From positions 1 to 64,000 of the forward strand of contig NZ_JAIVEM010000038.1 in NCBI RefSeq assembly GCF_020404765.1: 64,000 nt of DNA, written 5' to 3'. The stretch comes from Paenibacillus sp. BJ-4. GTDB taxonomy: Bacteria > Bacillota > Bacilli > Paenibacillales > Paenibacillaceae. The translations under genes and the position numbers were made by a program. This document shows, piece by piece, positions 27,562 to 35,349 of the stretch; positions within the stretch are counted from its first letter, which is position 1, and each line of letters opens with the position of its first letter. Below the pieces are notes generated by a model. It was not told where the DNA came from, did no database searches, and was given only the letters and a program-made list of their open reading frames with translations.

Positions 27562-28821
27562 TTATTGTGCCTGTGCTGTTCGGCTTTTTTTCACTTCCGC
27601 TGCCTTATAGGCTGTAACCTTGTTTTTACCTGTCGTTTTGGATATGTACATCGCCTGATCCGCCTGCTTGACCAGTTCATCCGGGTTTATTTCCTTTTTG
27701 ACTGTACTATGACCGACACTGATGGTCACAATGCTTTCCGCGGCGACCCGTTCGCGAATACGTTCTGCGACATGTTCAACCTTGGCTCGTCGATCCACAA
27801 CCATCGCGACCAGCTCCTCGCCGCCGTAACGTCCGGTTAGTCCGATTTCATCCAGTTCATCCTCCATGATCTGTGCGACCTGCTTCAGCACTTCATCCGC
27901 GCGGGCGTGACCCTGTGTGTCATTCAATTTCTTGAAATTGTCGATATCACAAAAAATAACCGACACCCGGATTCCCTGCTCCATATATCGTCGCAGTCGT
28001 CCCGAAAAGTATTTGCGGTTGTACAGGCCGGTCAGACCATCTGTGATGGAAGAACGGTAAATTCTTTGAAGCAGCTCCACAATCCGTTCAAACAGGATGA
28101 TAAACAACGTGGTGTAATACAGCAGCGGCAAAAATGATATCCACAGAATTGTACTTGTCGTGCCTTCCTCTATGGGGATATCGTTTCCCAGCCACAGGCA
28201 GCCGAGCCAGAGCAAATACAGAAGCAAGCCAGCTGTAAATTTCTTGGGCTGGCCGATTCGCGGGGTAATGAACGCCATGCTCAGTATAAGCACCAAAACT
28301 CGATAAAATAGAGTGAACTCCACCAGCTTAGCTGAGCTGATCCAAGCGGGCAGCAAGCCGGTAGCCCAGGCGAGAATTGGTAGTAACAGTAACGCGCCCA
28401 GTAACAGGAGGGTCCATGTTTCCACACGTTTTAGCTTTCGGTAGAGCTGAAATACGGCGCCGTTAATAAGCACGAAGGCAAACGCCTCCAACGTGTTTTT
28501 CCACACGATTCCGTGCGTCTGCACCTTGCCTCCACTCGCCGAATAGAGATTCATGGCTTCATATGTCATAATAAAAATAGCGGCAATCGAAAAAAGAATA
28601 TAGGCTTTTTTTCGTTGTCTGCTATATATGATTACGCACATAAGCGCCATCATGAGTATAATATACAAACCGCAGGCTGCAGTTACGGCCCCGGCCAAAG
28701 ATGGGAAGCCCCATGTTCCCATTAAGAACAATAACGTCAACGTCACCGACTCCATCTGTCTGGATAGTAATCTATTGAACGGGCGATATCGTTCCGATAC
28801 AATAGACAGGATTAATTCCAA
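27562..28821 (-). CDS. membrane diguanylate cyclase (GGDEF)
   Basis: The 419-residue protein has about seven or eight transmembrane helices in its first 245 residues and a C-terminal GGDEF domain: SVIFCDIDNFKKLNDTQGHA and the active site GRYGGEELVAMV. GGEEL is an active-site variant compatible with cyclic-di-GMP synthesis. No RxxD inhibitory site lies just before it, so product inhibition at the I-site is not expected. The membrane part is a presumed sensor of unknown ligand. The TTG start at 28821 lacks a clear ribosome site; an internal ATG at residue 23 is an alternative. Confidence 0.85.
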   Translation of the reverse strand: MELILSIVSERYRPFNRLLSRQMESVTLTLLFLMGTWGFPSLAGAVTAACGLYIILMMALMCVIIYSRQRKKAYILFSIAAIFIMTYEAMNLYSASGGKVQTHGIVWKNTLEAFAFVLINGAVFQLYRKLKRVETWTLLLLGALLLLPILAWATGLLPAWISSAKLVEFTLFYRVLVLILSMAFITPRIGQPKKFTAGLLLYLLWLGCLWLGNDIPIEEGTTSTILWISFLPLLYYTTLFIILFERIVELLQRIYRSSITDGLTGLYNRKYFSGRLRRYMEQGIRVSVIFCDIDNFKKLNDTQGHARADEVLKQVAQIMEDELDEIGLTGRYGGEELVAMVVDRRAKVEHVAERIRERVAAESIVTISVGHSTVKKEINPDELVKQADQAMYISKTTGKNKVTAYKAAEVKKSRTAQAQ

Positions 28822-28949
28822 TTAAAATGTTATAATTTTCTTTTGTACCTAACATTTATCCTCAATATATCATCTTTCAGAAAATCCGGAAACCTATACA
28901 TACAACCTGTGTTCCGGTCAGTATAATTGCTTGAAAGGGGAAGCACGTC

Positions 28950-30074
28950 ATGAAATTGCTACAGGCTCTCTTTTTCCCACCCGAGCAACCGGGCGGCGTA
29001 TCATCTATGATTCCATATCTGCAAGAGCGATTTGCATCTCCCCGTTGGGAAATGGAGCTATTTTCAATCCCTAAACGGATTCGTAACAAGGGTAGGGATG
29101 AAGTCACCTTTGATACTTTTGACTGGACGCAATATGGACAGTATCCAGTTGTTCAAAAATATATCCAGACGTACCGTGACTATTTGTGGTGGACCCGGCT
29201 TCGCATTCAGAAGCCCTTTGATCTTATTCATGCCCATCATCCCATTGCCGGGATCGCCATGAAAAGTGTTTTTCCTGACATCCCGCTCGTGCAGACGATC
29301 CACTCTTCTTATGAGAAGGAATTAATTCTAAACGGTAAAATAGAGGAAAATGGGCCTGAACATCAATTTCTGGTGTCTCTCTATCGAGAAATGGAGTATA
29401 AGGCAGACCGCCTGATTGCGGTATCTCGTTCTTTCCAGCATTATTTAGCACCGTATGTACAGAAACCGGAAGATATTGTGGTCATTCCGAATGGATACGA
29501 TGAGAAGCGCTTTAAGCCTATCCCGCACGAAAATGAAGTGACACAGCTGATTACAGTCTGCCGCCTCGTTCCGGCCAAGGGACTGGATATTTTGTTGAAG
29601 GCCTGTGCTGAATTGAAAAAAAGAAATCAGAGCTATGTCCTTCATATTATCGGAGATGGTCCGATTCGCCCTGAGCTGGAAGAGATGGCGCGTCAGCTGG
29701 ATATTTACCATGAGACGATTTTTTATGGATATACTCTTCATCCGGAAGAGTTTATGCCTTTCTTTGATGTGTTCGTTTTGCCTTCACGGGCGGAGGCCTT
29801 TGGTTCCGTATTTGCAGAAGCGGCGTTGAGCTGTCTGGCATTGGTCGGTACAGAGGTGGGGGGAATACCGGAGCAAATTGAGGATGGGGTCAATGGTCTG
29901 CTCGTGCCACCCGATAATCCGAAGGCACTGGCAGACGCACTGGAAAAGGTGATTGCAGATCCTGCCTATCGTTATGAGCTGGCTAGATCAGCCTGCGATA
30001 AGGCTAAATCAAGCTACTCCTTGAGCAGGGCGGTTAATGAGCTGAAGAAAATGTATTTGAAGTTTCCACATTAA
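28950..30074 (+). CDS. glycosyltransferase family 4 (CotSA-like)
   Basis: The 374-residue protein has a GT-B fold: an N-terminal acceptor domain (LFFPPEQPGGVSSMIPYLQE) and a C-terminal Glycos_transf_1 domain with TVCRLVPAKGLDILLKACAE, PSRAEAFGSVFAEAALSC and EVGGIPEQIEDGVNGLLVPP. It resembles the spore coat protein SA group of retaining glycosyltransferases. Donor and acceptor are unknown. The ATG is preceded by AAAGGGGAAG. Its end overlaps the convergent YkvI-like gene by four bases. Confidence 0.85.
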   Translation: MKLLQALFFPPEQPGGVSSMIPYLQERFASPRWEMELFSIPKRIRNKGRDEVTFDTFDWTQYGQYPVVQKYIQTYRDYLWWTRLRIQKPFDLIHAHHPIAGIAMKSVFPDIPLVQTIHSSYEKELILNGKIEENGPEHQFLVSLYREMEYKADRLIAVSRSFQHYLAPYVQKPEDIVVIPNGYDEKRFKPIPHENEVTQLITVCRLVPAKGLDILLKACAELKKRNQSYVLHIIGDGPIRPELEEMARQLDIYHETIFYGYTLHPEEFMPFFDVFVLPSRAEAFGSVFAEAALSCLALVGTEVGGIPEQIEDGVNGLLVPPDNPKALADALEKVIADPAYRYELARSACDKAKSSYSLSRAVNELKKMYLKFPH

Positions 30075-31177
30075 CCATGGCGCTTATGATCTGGCTTGGA
30101 ATCGGAATGTCGAAAGCTGGAGTGAGGACGTGAGGAGCGGAAGGGTCTCCTGCGTCCTGCCATAATCAGTTTACTAACCCACATTAGACTGAGCATTCCG
30201 AAAATAGGATAGAGGACGGATAACAGTGAGCTGAAGCCGAACTGACTGATTAGAAAACATGTGAGCATAATGAATAATGTGATAAGCTTGGGCGAAATTT
30301 GGACATGCTGACGAATTTGCAGACTGACTCCATAGATGTCGGCCACAAAGGTACTGAAGATTTCCATAAAAATGAGTAAAATGTATATGATTTCGACCAT
30401 CGAGCCCAACTGGTAAGCAATACTGCCCATAGGAATTTCAAATTGCTGAATACCCGGCATATGTGCTGACATGACAAAATGTGCAGCCATCAGCATAAAC
30501 CCAACGCCAAGACCGCCAAAAATGCCGCCCAAACGGATGGTTCTGCGGGAAAAAGTTTGGCTGCCAAGCGGGACAAGCACGGCCTGTGCCATCGTTAGAT
30601 TGAAGGACGTGTACAGGAGTGGAGAAATCCATGTCCGTAATGTGCTGTGATCTGTCGTATTCGTAATAAAGCTCTGCGGATTTGGCATGGAAAGTGTGCT
30701 GTGAACGAGCAAAACAGATATGGTAATCATCAATGGGACAACAATGGTATTCATATGCAGAATCGCTTTAATCCCTTTATTCAGCAGCAAGTAAGTTCCG
30801 ATCAATGTAATGAGCAGTCCTGTCTGGTAGTGTAGATGAAGATGCTCTACAAAAACAGAGCCGGCTCCTGCCAGCATGACGCTGTTCACGCCGATCAGCA
30901 CAGTGAGCGTGGACCAGGTGATCCATTTTCCGGCCTTGGCGCCAAAAAGGTGCTTGTTCAGATCCTCGTAGGACCTGGCTGAAATATCATGGGCGATCAG
31001 CATCATTTTTGTACCCAGCCATACAAATACGATTGTGGACAGCATTATAGTGAGTGTAGCCCAGCGTCCATACTGTGTGAAAAATTGCAATATTTCTTGT
31101 CCGGTAGCAAATCCGGCACCGACGATTGTACCGATGTATGTAAAAGCAATCTGTAAAACATGAATATTACGTTTCAT
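30071..31177 (-). CDS. YkvI-like membrane protein
   Basis: The 368-residue protein has about ten transmembrane helices and starts MKRNIHVLQIAFTYIGTIVGAGFATGQE, the discontinuous-helix signature (GTIVGAGFATGQEI) of the YkvI family within the LeuT/APC superfamily. The C-terminus is short and very basic (RRRPFRSSRPHSSFRHSD). It probably transports a small solute, but no substrate is known. AAGGAGGG precedes the ATG. Confidence 0.8.
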   Translation of the reverse strand: MKRNIHVLQIAFTYIGTIVGAGFATGQEILQFFTQYGRWATLTIMLSTIVFVWLGTKMMLIAHDISARSYEDLNKHLFGAKAGKWITWSTLTVLIGVNSVMLAGAGSVFVEHLHLHYQTGLLITLIGTYLLLNKGIKAILHMNTIVVPLMITISVLLVHSTLSMPNPQSFITNTTDHSTLRTWISPLLYTSFNLTMAQAVLVPLGSQTFSRRTIRLGGIFGGLGVGFMLMAAHFVMSAHMPGIQQFEIPMGSIAYQLGSMVEIIYILLIFMEIFSTFVADIYGVSLQIRQHVQISPKLITLFIMLTCFLISQFGFSSLLSVLYPIFGMLSLMWVSKLIMAGRRRPFRSSRPHSSFRHSDSKPDHKRHG

Positions 31178-31317
31178 TCCCAGTCCCTCCTTGCCTGCTT
31201 GAATAACCCTACAGCGAGCATATAATACAAACTATGTTCAACTGAAATGGGACATGACTGGATGAGACTGAAATAATTATAGTGAATTCAATGAATAGCT
31301 TGACGGGAGCGTAATTT

Positions 31318-31923
31318 ATGGGTCAAATCCTTGCTTGGATACTGGAATACGGATATTTGGCAATGTTCGGCTTACTTGCCCTTGGAGTAGCTGGTATGCC
31401 GATTCCTGACGAAGTACTGATGATCGCCTTTGGCGGGCTCGTGTCTCAAGGACACTACAATTTTATTGCTGCGCTGGCAGTTACATTTTTCGGAAGTATG
31501 ACGGGCATGATGGTTAGCTACACGCTTGGTCGTCTGCTGGGCAAGCCGCTGTTGCACCGATACGGTAAATGGGTGAGGCTTACACCCTCAAGAATTGCCT
31601 CTTCTGAAAATTGGTTTGGACGCTACGGCACCTGGGGGATTCTGTTCGGTTATTTTGTCCCTGGGTTAAGACATGTGTCCTCATATTTGGCAGGTACAAC
31701 CCGTCTAAGCGTTTTTCGCTATATCTGTTATGCCTCAGCAGGAGCGTTGCTGTGGTGCGGTACGTTTCTGGGGATTGGGCATGCGGTGGGGATGCACTGG
31801 GAACAGGTGGCAAAGCTGATGGAGAAGGTGACGCATCGGGTAGGTTTGGTCGTCATTCTTTTGATCGTTTTGGGAGGAATCACCGCATGGTTCTGGAACA
31901 AGCGTAAAAAAAATGTTACATGA
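31318..31923 (+). CDS. DedA-family membrane protein
   Basis: The 201-residue protein shows the DedA/SNARE-associated pattern: GVAGMPIPDEVLMIAFGGLVS near the N-terminus, FFGSMTGMMVSYTLGRLLGK, and GYFVPGLRHVSSYLAGTTRLS with the conserved F-x-R/P-G-x-R motif. DedA proteins flip undecaprenyl phosphate or phospholipids across the membrane in several bacteria; which one applies here is not shown. The ATG follows ACGGGAGCG. xpt lies 85 bases downstream on the same strand. Confidence 0.9.
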   Translation: MGQILAWILEYGYLAMFGLLALGVAGMPIPDEVLMIAFGGLVSQGHYNFIAALAVTFFGSMTGMMVSYTLGRLLGKPLLHRYGKWVRLTPSRIASSENWFGRYGTWGILFGYFVPGLRHVSSYLAGTTRLSVFRYICYASAGALLWCGTFLGIGHAVGMHWEQVAKLMEKVTHRVGLVVILLIVLGGITAWFWNKRKKNVT

Positions 31924-32008
31924 CCATAGGGAAAGCAGGCTTTGGCTTGAAAGCGGCAGGTGAAGTATGGTACTTTTACCGCATAGGAATGCCTTGGGAG
32001 GTCATGGA

Positions 32009-32581
32009 ATGGAAGTATTAAAGAAACGAATTTTAAATGAAGGTGTGATTGCGTCAGATCAGGTATTGAAGCTGGATGGTTTGCTTAATCACCAGGTTGA
32101 TCCGGAACTGACGATGGAAATGGGACGAGAGTTCGCAACTCGTTTCCGGGAAGAAAAAATCACCAGAGTCGTGACCGTGGAATCTTCAGGCATTGCCGTC
32201 GGTTTTGCGACAGCGCTGGAGTTGGGTGTACCGTTGGTATTTGCTCGTCGTAAAAAGACTCTATTGGCTGACCCGGACGCTCTGTGCGAACGCGTACCTT
32301 CGTTTACGAAAGGTATTGTCACGGATATTATGCTATCCCGTCAATTTATTCACGAAAATGATCGTGTGTTGTTCATTGATGATATTATCGCTAATGGCGA
32401 TGCCGCCCGAGGCATGGTTAAAATCATCCAACGTTCGGGAGCAGAACTGGTTGGATTCGGAGTTGCAGTGGAAAAATGCTTCCAAGCCGGAGCGAGAACG
32501 ATCCGTGAACAGGGCATTCGTGTCGAGTCACTGGTCAAAATCTCATCGCTGGCTGACGGTAAGATTGAGTTTGCTGAATAG
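32009..32581 (+). CDS. xpt: xanthine phosphoribosyltransferase
   Basis: The 190-residue enzyme matches Xpt: MEVLKKRILNEGVIASDQVL, VVTVESSGIAVGFATALELG and the PRPP-binding loop VLFIDDIIANGDAARG. It converts xanthine and PRPP to XMP. The ATG at 32009 lies behind GGGAGGTC; the longer frame upstream has no ribosome site. In Bacillus xpt follows a purine riboswitch; I saw no purine aptamer in the short gap after the DedA gene. Confidence 0.93.
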   Translation: MEVLKKRILNEGVIASDQVLKLDGLLNHQVDPELTMEMGREFATRFREEKITRVVTVESSGIAVGFATALELGVPLVFARRKKTLLADPDALCERVPSFTKGIVTDIMLSRQFIHENDRVLFIDDIIANGDAARGMVKIIQRSGAELVGFGVAVEKCFQAGARTIREQGIRVESLVKISSLADGKIEFAE

Positions 32582-32624
32582 TAACAATTCAACAACTCAT
32601 GATCCATATTTCTAATAATAACCT

Positions 32625-32652
32625 TTGCATGTGCCTCAATTTCGCTTATAAT
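32625..32652 (+). promoter_or_regulatory. promoter of the 114-residue unknown gene
   Basis: TTGCAT (32625-32630) and TATAAT (32647-32652) with a 16-base spacer lie just upstream of the ribosome site. Confidence 0.65.
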
Positions 32653-32684
32653 ATAGTTAAGGTTTTGGGAGAGGAGGCAGCAAC

Positions 32685-33029
32685 ATGGGGAAAGAACAAT
32701 TGACCGAACAGTTTTTTCTGGAAAAACTGGCAGCGGCTAAAGTGCATTTTGAACGCGCCTTGGATTGTAAGCATACGGAATTCGACGATTTATATCCCTA
32801 TATGATTGAACATCCTCAGTTTTTTTGGTATAAACGCTATGTGGCCTGGTCGGAGTTGTTGACGTTGGTTAACCTATGCGAGGAATTGTCCTTCTCTTGG
32901 AAAGAAGAATTTACTGCCCACCAAGTGGAGTATGTAGATCAGCGTGTGTTGTCTGCACAAGTGCTGGACTTCTGGTATGAGAAGAACGATACAAAAGAAC
33001 ACGATCACAGTGTAAATCAGTCGGGATAA
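32685..33029 (+). CDS. small protein of unknown function
   Basis: A 114-residue acidic, aromatic-rich cytoplasmic protein (FYDDLYPYMI- and HPQFFWYKRYVAWSELL-like segments are prominent). No family was recognised. It has its own promoter, a GGAGAGGAGGC ribosome site, ATG start and a terminator, so expression as a single gene is well supported. Confidence 0.75.
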   Translation: MGKEQLTEQFFLEKLAAAKVHFERALDCKHTEFDDLYPYMIEHPQFFWYKRYVAWSELLTLVNLCEELSFSWKEEFTAHQVEYVDQRVLSAQVLDFWYEKNDTKEHDHSVNQSG

Positions 33030-33069
33030 TTTGTCGCTCTGTTGGCAATCCATATAAGTAGTAAGAGAG

Positions 33070-33103
33070 AAGAGACCTAAGTGATTCGTTTAGGTCTCTT
33101 TTT
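33070..33103 (+). terminator. terminator after the 114-residue gene
   Basis: AAGAGACCTAA and TTTAGGTCTCTT arms followed by a T run. Confidence 0.85.
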
Positions 33104-33167
33104 AAGCTATTTAATTGCATATATTGCTGTTCGTTATGTCAAATAAAGTGTGTAAGGGGGGACAAGG

Positions 33168-33392
33168 GTGATTTTAGATGAAGAATTGGATGCCTATCGA
33201 CTTTCCGGTGAGAAGGTACGTGTCGTGCGCGATGGATTGGAGTCCAACGATGTGGTTGGCATTGTGCTGGCATGGGACGAGGAACAGGTGCTTATCCGTC
33301 GCCAGAATCGACGTGTGGTCAAACTGGATCGCAGCTATACATATCAGCCGTTCAGTGAGCCGCGTTACAATCCGGTAGAACTGGATAATTAG
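33168..33392 (+). CDS. small SH3-like protein of unknown function
   Basis: A 74-residue protein with alternating strands (KVRVVRDGLESNDVVGIVLA and EEQVLIRRQNRRVVKLDRSY) that suggest a small beta barrel. No family was recognised. The GTG start follows a G-rich ribosome site (GGGGGGACAAGG). Confidence 0.65.
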   Translation: MILDEELDAYRLSGEKVRVVRDGLESNDVVGIVLAWDEEQVLIRRQNRRVVKLDRSYTYQPFSEPRYNPVELDN

Positions 33393-33504
33393 AGGCATGT
33401 GCTTCGATAATTGGTTGAATATCATTGGTTGGTGGCTCATCAGCATACAGAAACTCCAAACCGGACACAGTAATGAAGAATAACTCAACATGAGAGGACG
33501 TGCT

Positions 33505-33840
33505 GTGTCAATGACGGTTATGAATGAAAAAGTACATGCCTACAAGGATCAAATCAGCCATTTGGAAGAAAAGCTGCCGGAGGTAGTCCATGCATATCAT
33601 CGTTTCACCGGAGAGTGCTTTCAAGCCGGGAGTCTAGATGCTAAAACCAAGCAACTGATTGCGCTCGGCATTGGTTTATTTGCTAACAATGAGGTATGCA
33701 CCTTTTATCATGTGGACGAGGCCCGCTCCAAGGGAGCAAGTGATCAGGAGATTATGGAGACCATTGCTGTAGCTGCAGCGGTAGGCGGAGGACACGCACT
33801 TAGTCAAGGGGTTACACGTGTACAGAATGCGCTACAATAA
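33505..33840 (+). CDS. carboxymuconolactone decarboxylase/AhpD-like protein with an incomplete active site
   Basis: The protein of about 111 residues has the AhpD-like core LDAKTKQLIALGIGLFANNE, then VCTFYHVDEARSKGASDQEI and ETIAVAAAVGGGHALSQG. AhpD enzymes carry C-x-x-C-x(3)-H; here the second Cys and the His are present (CTFYH) but the first Cys is replaced by Asn. A classical CxxC disulfide mechanism is therefore not expected. The start may be GTG at 33505 or ATG at 33511, both behind AGAGGA; ATG at 33490 has no ribosome site. Confidence 0.82.
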   Translation: MSMTVMNEKVHAYKDQISHLEEKLPEVVHAYHRFTGECFQAGSLDAKTKQLIALGIGLFANNEVCTFYHVDEARSKGASDQEIMETIAVAAAVGGGHALSQGVTRVQNALQ

Positions 33841-33913
33841 AGCGATTTATGGGAATTCTTTATACACCGTTCATAGCGGGTAGGAATGAATAACGATAGC
33901 TGATGATTATGGT

Positions 33914-33971
33914 AAAGAAGCTTCCGAGCACGTTATGGGGTCAGTCCTGTGGTGCCTGCGAAAGCTTCTTT
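33914..33971. terminator. long hairpin between convergent genes
   Basis: AAAGAAGCTT(CC)GAGCAC and GTGCCTGCGAAAGCTTCTTT arms form a long imperfect stem between the AhpD-like gene and the minus-strand unknown gene. T runs are weak, so the efficiency is uncertain. Confidence 0.55.
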
Positions 33972-33995
33972 CGTTGATGGAGGGCTTTACGGGGA

Positions 33996-34535
33996 TTATG
34001 CACTTCCACTTGCGGCAGAAGCAGCAGGGCGAAGCGATTTATGCTTATAGGCCGAGGAGGGTGTAACCAGACTCCGTTCAACGAACCGTAGGGGCTTGGA
34101 AGTTGAGCGGCTGTCTGGAGACTTGGGGTGATGTTTTTCGGGTAAAGGGTAGGCAGCTGTATGAGGCATAGAGGTTGAGAGCCCGAGATAAGCACGCATT
34201 CGTTCATACATTTCTTTGCGGAATGCGGGCATAGCCATACTGAACTGATTTTTGATCCCCTTACTTATATAGGTGGCGTGAACGCCTGAGTGGTTTTGTT
34301 GTATTTCTAGAACACGAATATGACATATATTGAATTCATGTTTTACTTCCGATAGTAAGATTCCGGTACGATCTACTCCTGCGTTGATCATTTCGACATA
34401 AAGACCAGGTGTTTTCAGGACACCGCTCTCTTCAAGAATCAGACTGTCCCGCTCAAATACTTTTTGAATAAAGGTTAGGAGCAGATAACTTTTTACAAGA
34501 GACAATTCATTCTGAGCAGTAGCTGAAGAGATCAT
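33996..34535 (-). CDS. protein of unknown function behind tandem LexA-like sites
   Basis: The 179-residue protein has an ordered N-terminal part (about 1-120, with SYLLLTFIQKVFERD and KTPGLYVEMINAGVDRTGIL) and a basic, Ser/Pro-rich C-terminal tail (about 130-179). No family, membrane segment or catalytic motif was recognised. AAGGCGGTGA precedes the ATG. The gene has its own sigma-A promoter overlapped by two GAAC-N4-GTTC dyads, so it is probably repressed by LexA or a regulator with a similar site. It is divergent from tRNA-Leu. Confidence 0.72.
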   Translation of the reverse strand: MISSATAQNELSLVKSYLLLTFIQKVFERDSLILEESGVLKTPGLYVEMINAGVDRTGILLSEVKHEFNICHIRVLEIQQNHSGVHATYISKGIKNQFSMAMPAFRKEMYERMRAYLGLSTSMPHTAAYPLPEKHHPKSPDSRSTSKPLRFVERSLVTPSSAYKHKSLRPAASAASGSA

Positions 34536-34592
34536 AACTATTCACCGCCTTAGGGAAATAGGATGATAAATCACATTTGAATAAACGAATAG

Positions 34593-34622
34593 AGAACTTA
34601 TGTTCTCTAGAACCTATGTTCT
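34593..34622. promoter_or_regulatory. two tandem LexA-type dyads
   Basis: AGAACTTATGTTCT (34593-34606) and AGAACCTATGTTCT (34609-34622) are two 14-base near-identical palindromes with centres 16 bases apart. GAAC-N4-GTTC is the core of the Gram-positive LexA box (CGAAC-N4-GTTCG). They cover the predicted transcription start of the minus-strand gene at 33996-34535. Confidence 0.72.
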
Positions 34623-34626
34623 TATT

Positions 34627-34655
34627 TTAACTCACTATTCCTTATTTATCAAGAA
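34627..34655 (-). promoter_or_regulatory. sigma-A promoter of the unknown gene at 33996-34535
   Basis: On the minus strand TTGATA, a 17-base spacer and TAAAAT lie directly upstream of the two dyads, so a repressor bound there would block initiation. Confidence 0.7.
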
Positions 34656-34676
34656 GAATAAAAAAACATAAAAGGT

Positions 34677-34705
34677 TTGACATCTTGATATGAGCATGGT
34701 ATGAT
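34677..34705 (+). promoter_or_regulatory. tRNA-Leu promoter
   Basis: A perfect TTGACA (34677-34682), a 17-base spacer and TATGAT (34700-34705) lie about 50 bases before the tRNA. Confidence 0.8.
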
Positions 34706-34756
34706 CTATCTTGTCGCTAAGAAAGTTATCTTTCGAAGACATACGACAACATATAT

Positions 34757-34841
<85 letters not shown>

Positions 34842-34858
34842 TTACTTAAGAATGAACG

Positions 34859-34899
34859 AGCTCTTGAATTTCCTCCTGTGGGGATTCAAGAGCTTTTTT
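34859..34899 (+). terminator. terminator of tRNA-Leu
   Basis: AGCTCTTGAAT and ATTCAAGAGCT arms are followed by a run of T. The same hairpin is duplicated at about 37369-37409. Confidence 0.88.
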
Positions 34900-34927
34900 G
34901 TATATCCGGAATGCAAAACAGTACTCA

Positions 34928-35098
34928 TCATATAGGCCGAAGAAATTTTCGAGCTGAGGTCAGATGGGTATAAACGTTCGCCGTAGTGGAATAATCGCCA
35001 TGTCCCAGCCATTCCTGAATTTCCTTTAAGCTGACACCGTTAGCAAACAGCAAGTTGGCACAACTATGACGAAGATCGTAAAAACGAATCCCACATAT
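34928..35098 (-). pseudogene. tyrosine recombinase (integrase), C-terminal remnant
   Basis: Reading the minus strand from 35098 gives 56 residues: RFYDLRHSCANLLFANGVSL, then KEIQEWLGHGDYSTTANVYT and HLTSARKFLRPI before the stop. These contain the conserved R-H-x-x-R-type box (here DLRHSC), the LGH box and the catalytic tyrosine (NVYTHL). A stop codon lies immediately upstream in frame, and most of the protein is missing. It faces tRNA-Leu. Confidence 0.82.
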
Positions 35099-35289
35099 TC
35101 ATGAAGACGTGACTGAGGTTTAAAAAACGGGCTTTAACATGCGTGTAATTTATTAAAAAAAGCACCTATTCAACTATCAGGAGCGAATGACCCAAAAGGT
35201 ATCACCCCTACCAGGTTCTATGGGATATACAAAGTAACATTTTTGTATTGAGCAACAATCCTATTATTAGTCATGCAATTCATTTTCTC

Positions 35290-35316
35290 ATACTGACATA
35301 CCGGCGTTCATATAAT
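35290..35316 (+). promoter_or_regulatory. sigma-E-like promoter of the cyclase
   Basis: ATA (35290-35292), 16 bases, then CATATAAT (35309-35316) matches the mother-cell sigma-E pattern (ATA, about 16 bases, CATAcaaT). A start near 35324 would leave a short leader before the CGGAGG ribosome site. CATATAAT also contains a sigma-A -10, so sigma-A use is possible. Confidence 0.5.
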
Positions 35317-35349
35317 GTACTTCATGACGTTATACGGAGGTACAAGAGA

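Noticed and set aside
31924..32008. Purine riboswitch upstream of xpt
   Set aside because: The gap is only 85 bases and none of the conserved purine-aptamer loops were found.
32685..33392. The small unknown genes at 32685-33029 and 33168-33392 as a toxin-antitoxin pair
   Set aside because: They are separated by a strong terminator and about 140 bases, with no overlap or antitoxin-like DNA-binding motif.
35248..35349. N-terminal extension of the cyclase from TTG 35248
   Set aside because: No ribosome site; the extension would cover the predicted promoter and make the protein longer than its 632-residue relative, while ATG 35350 has CGGAGG.
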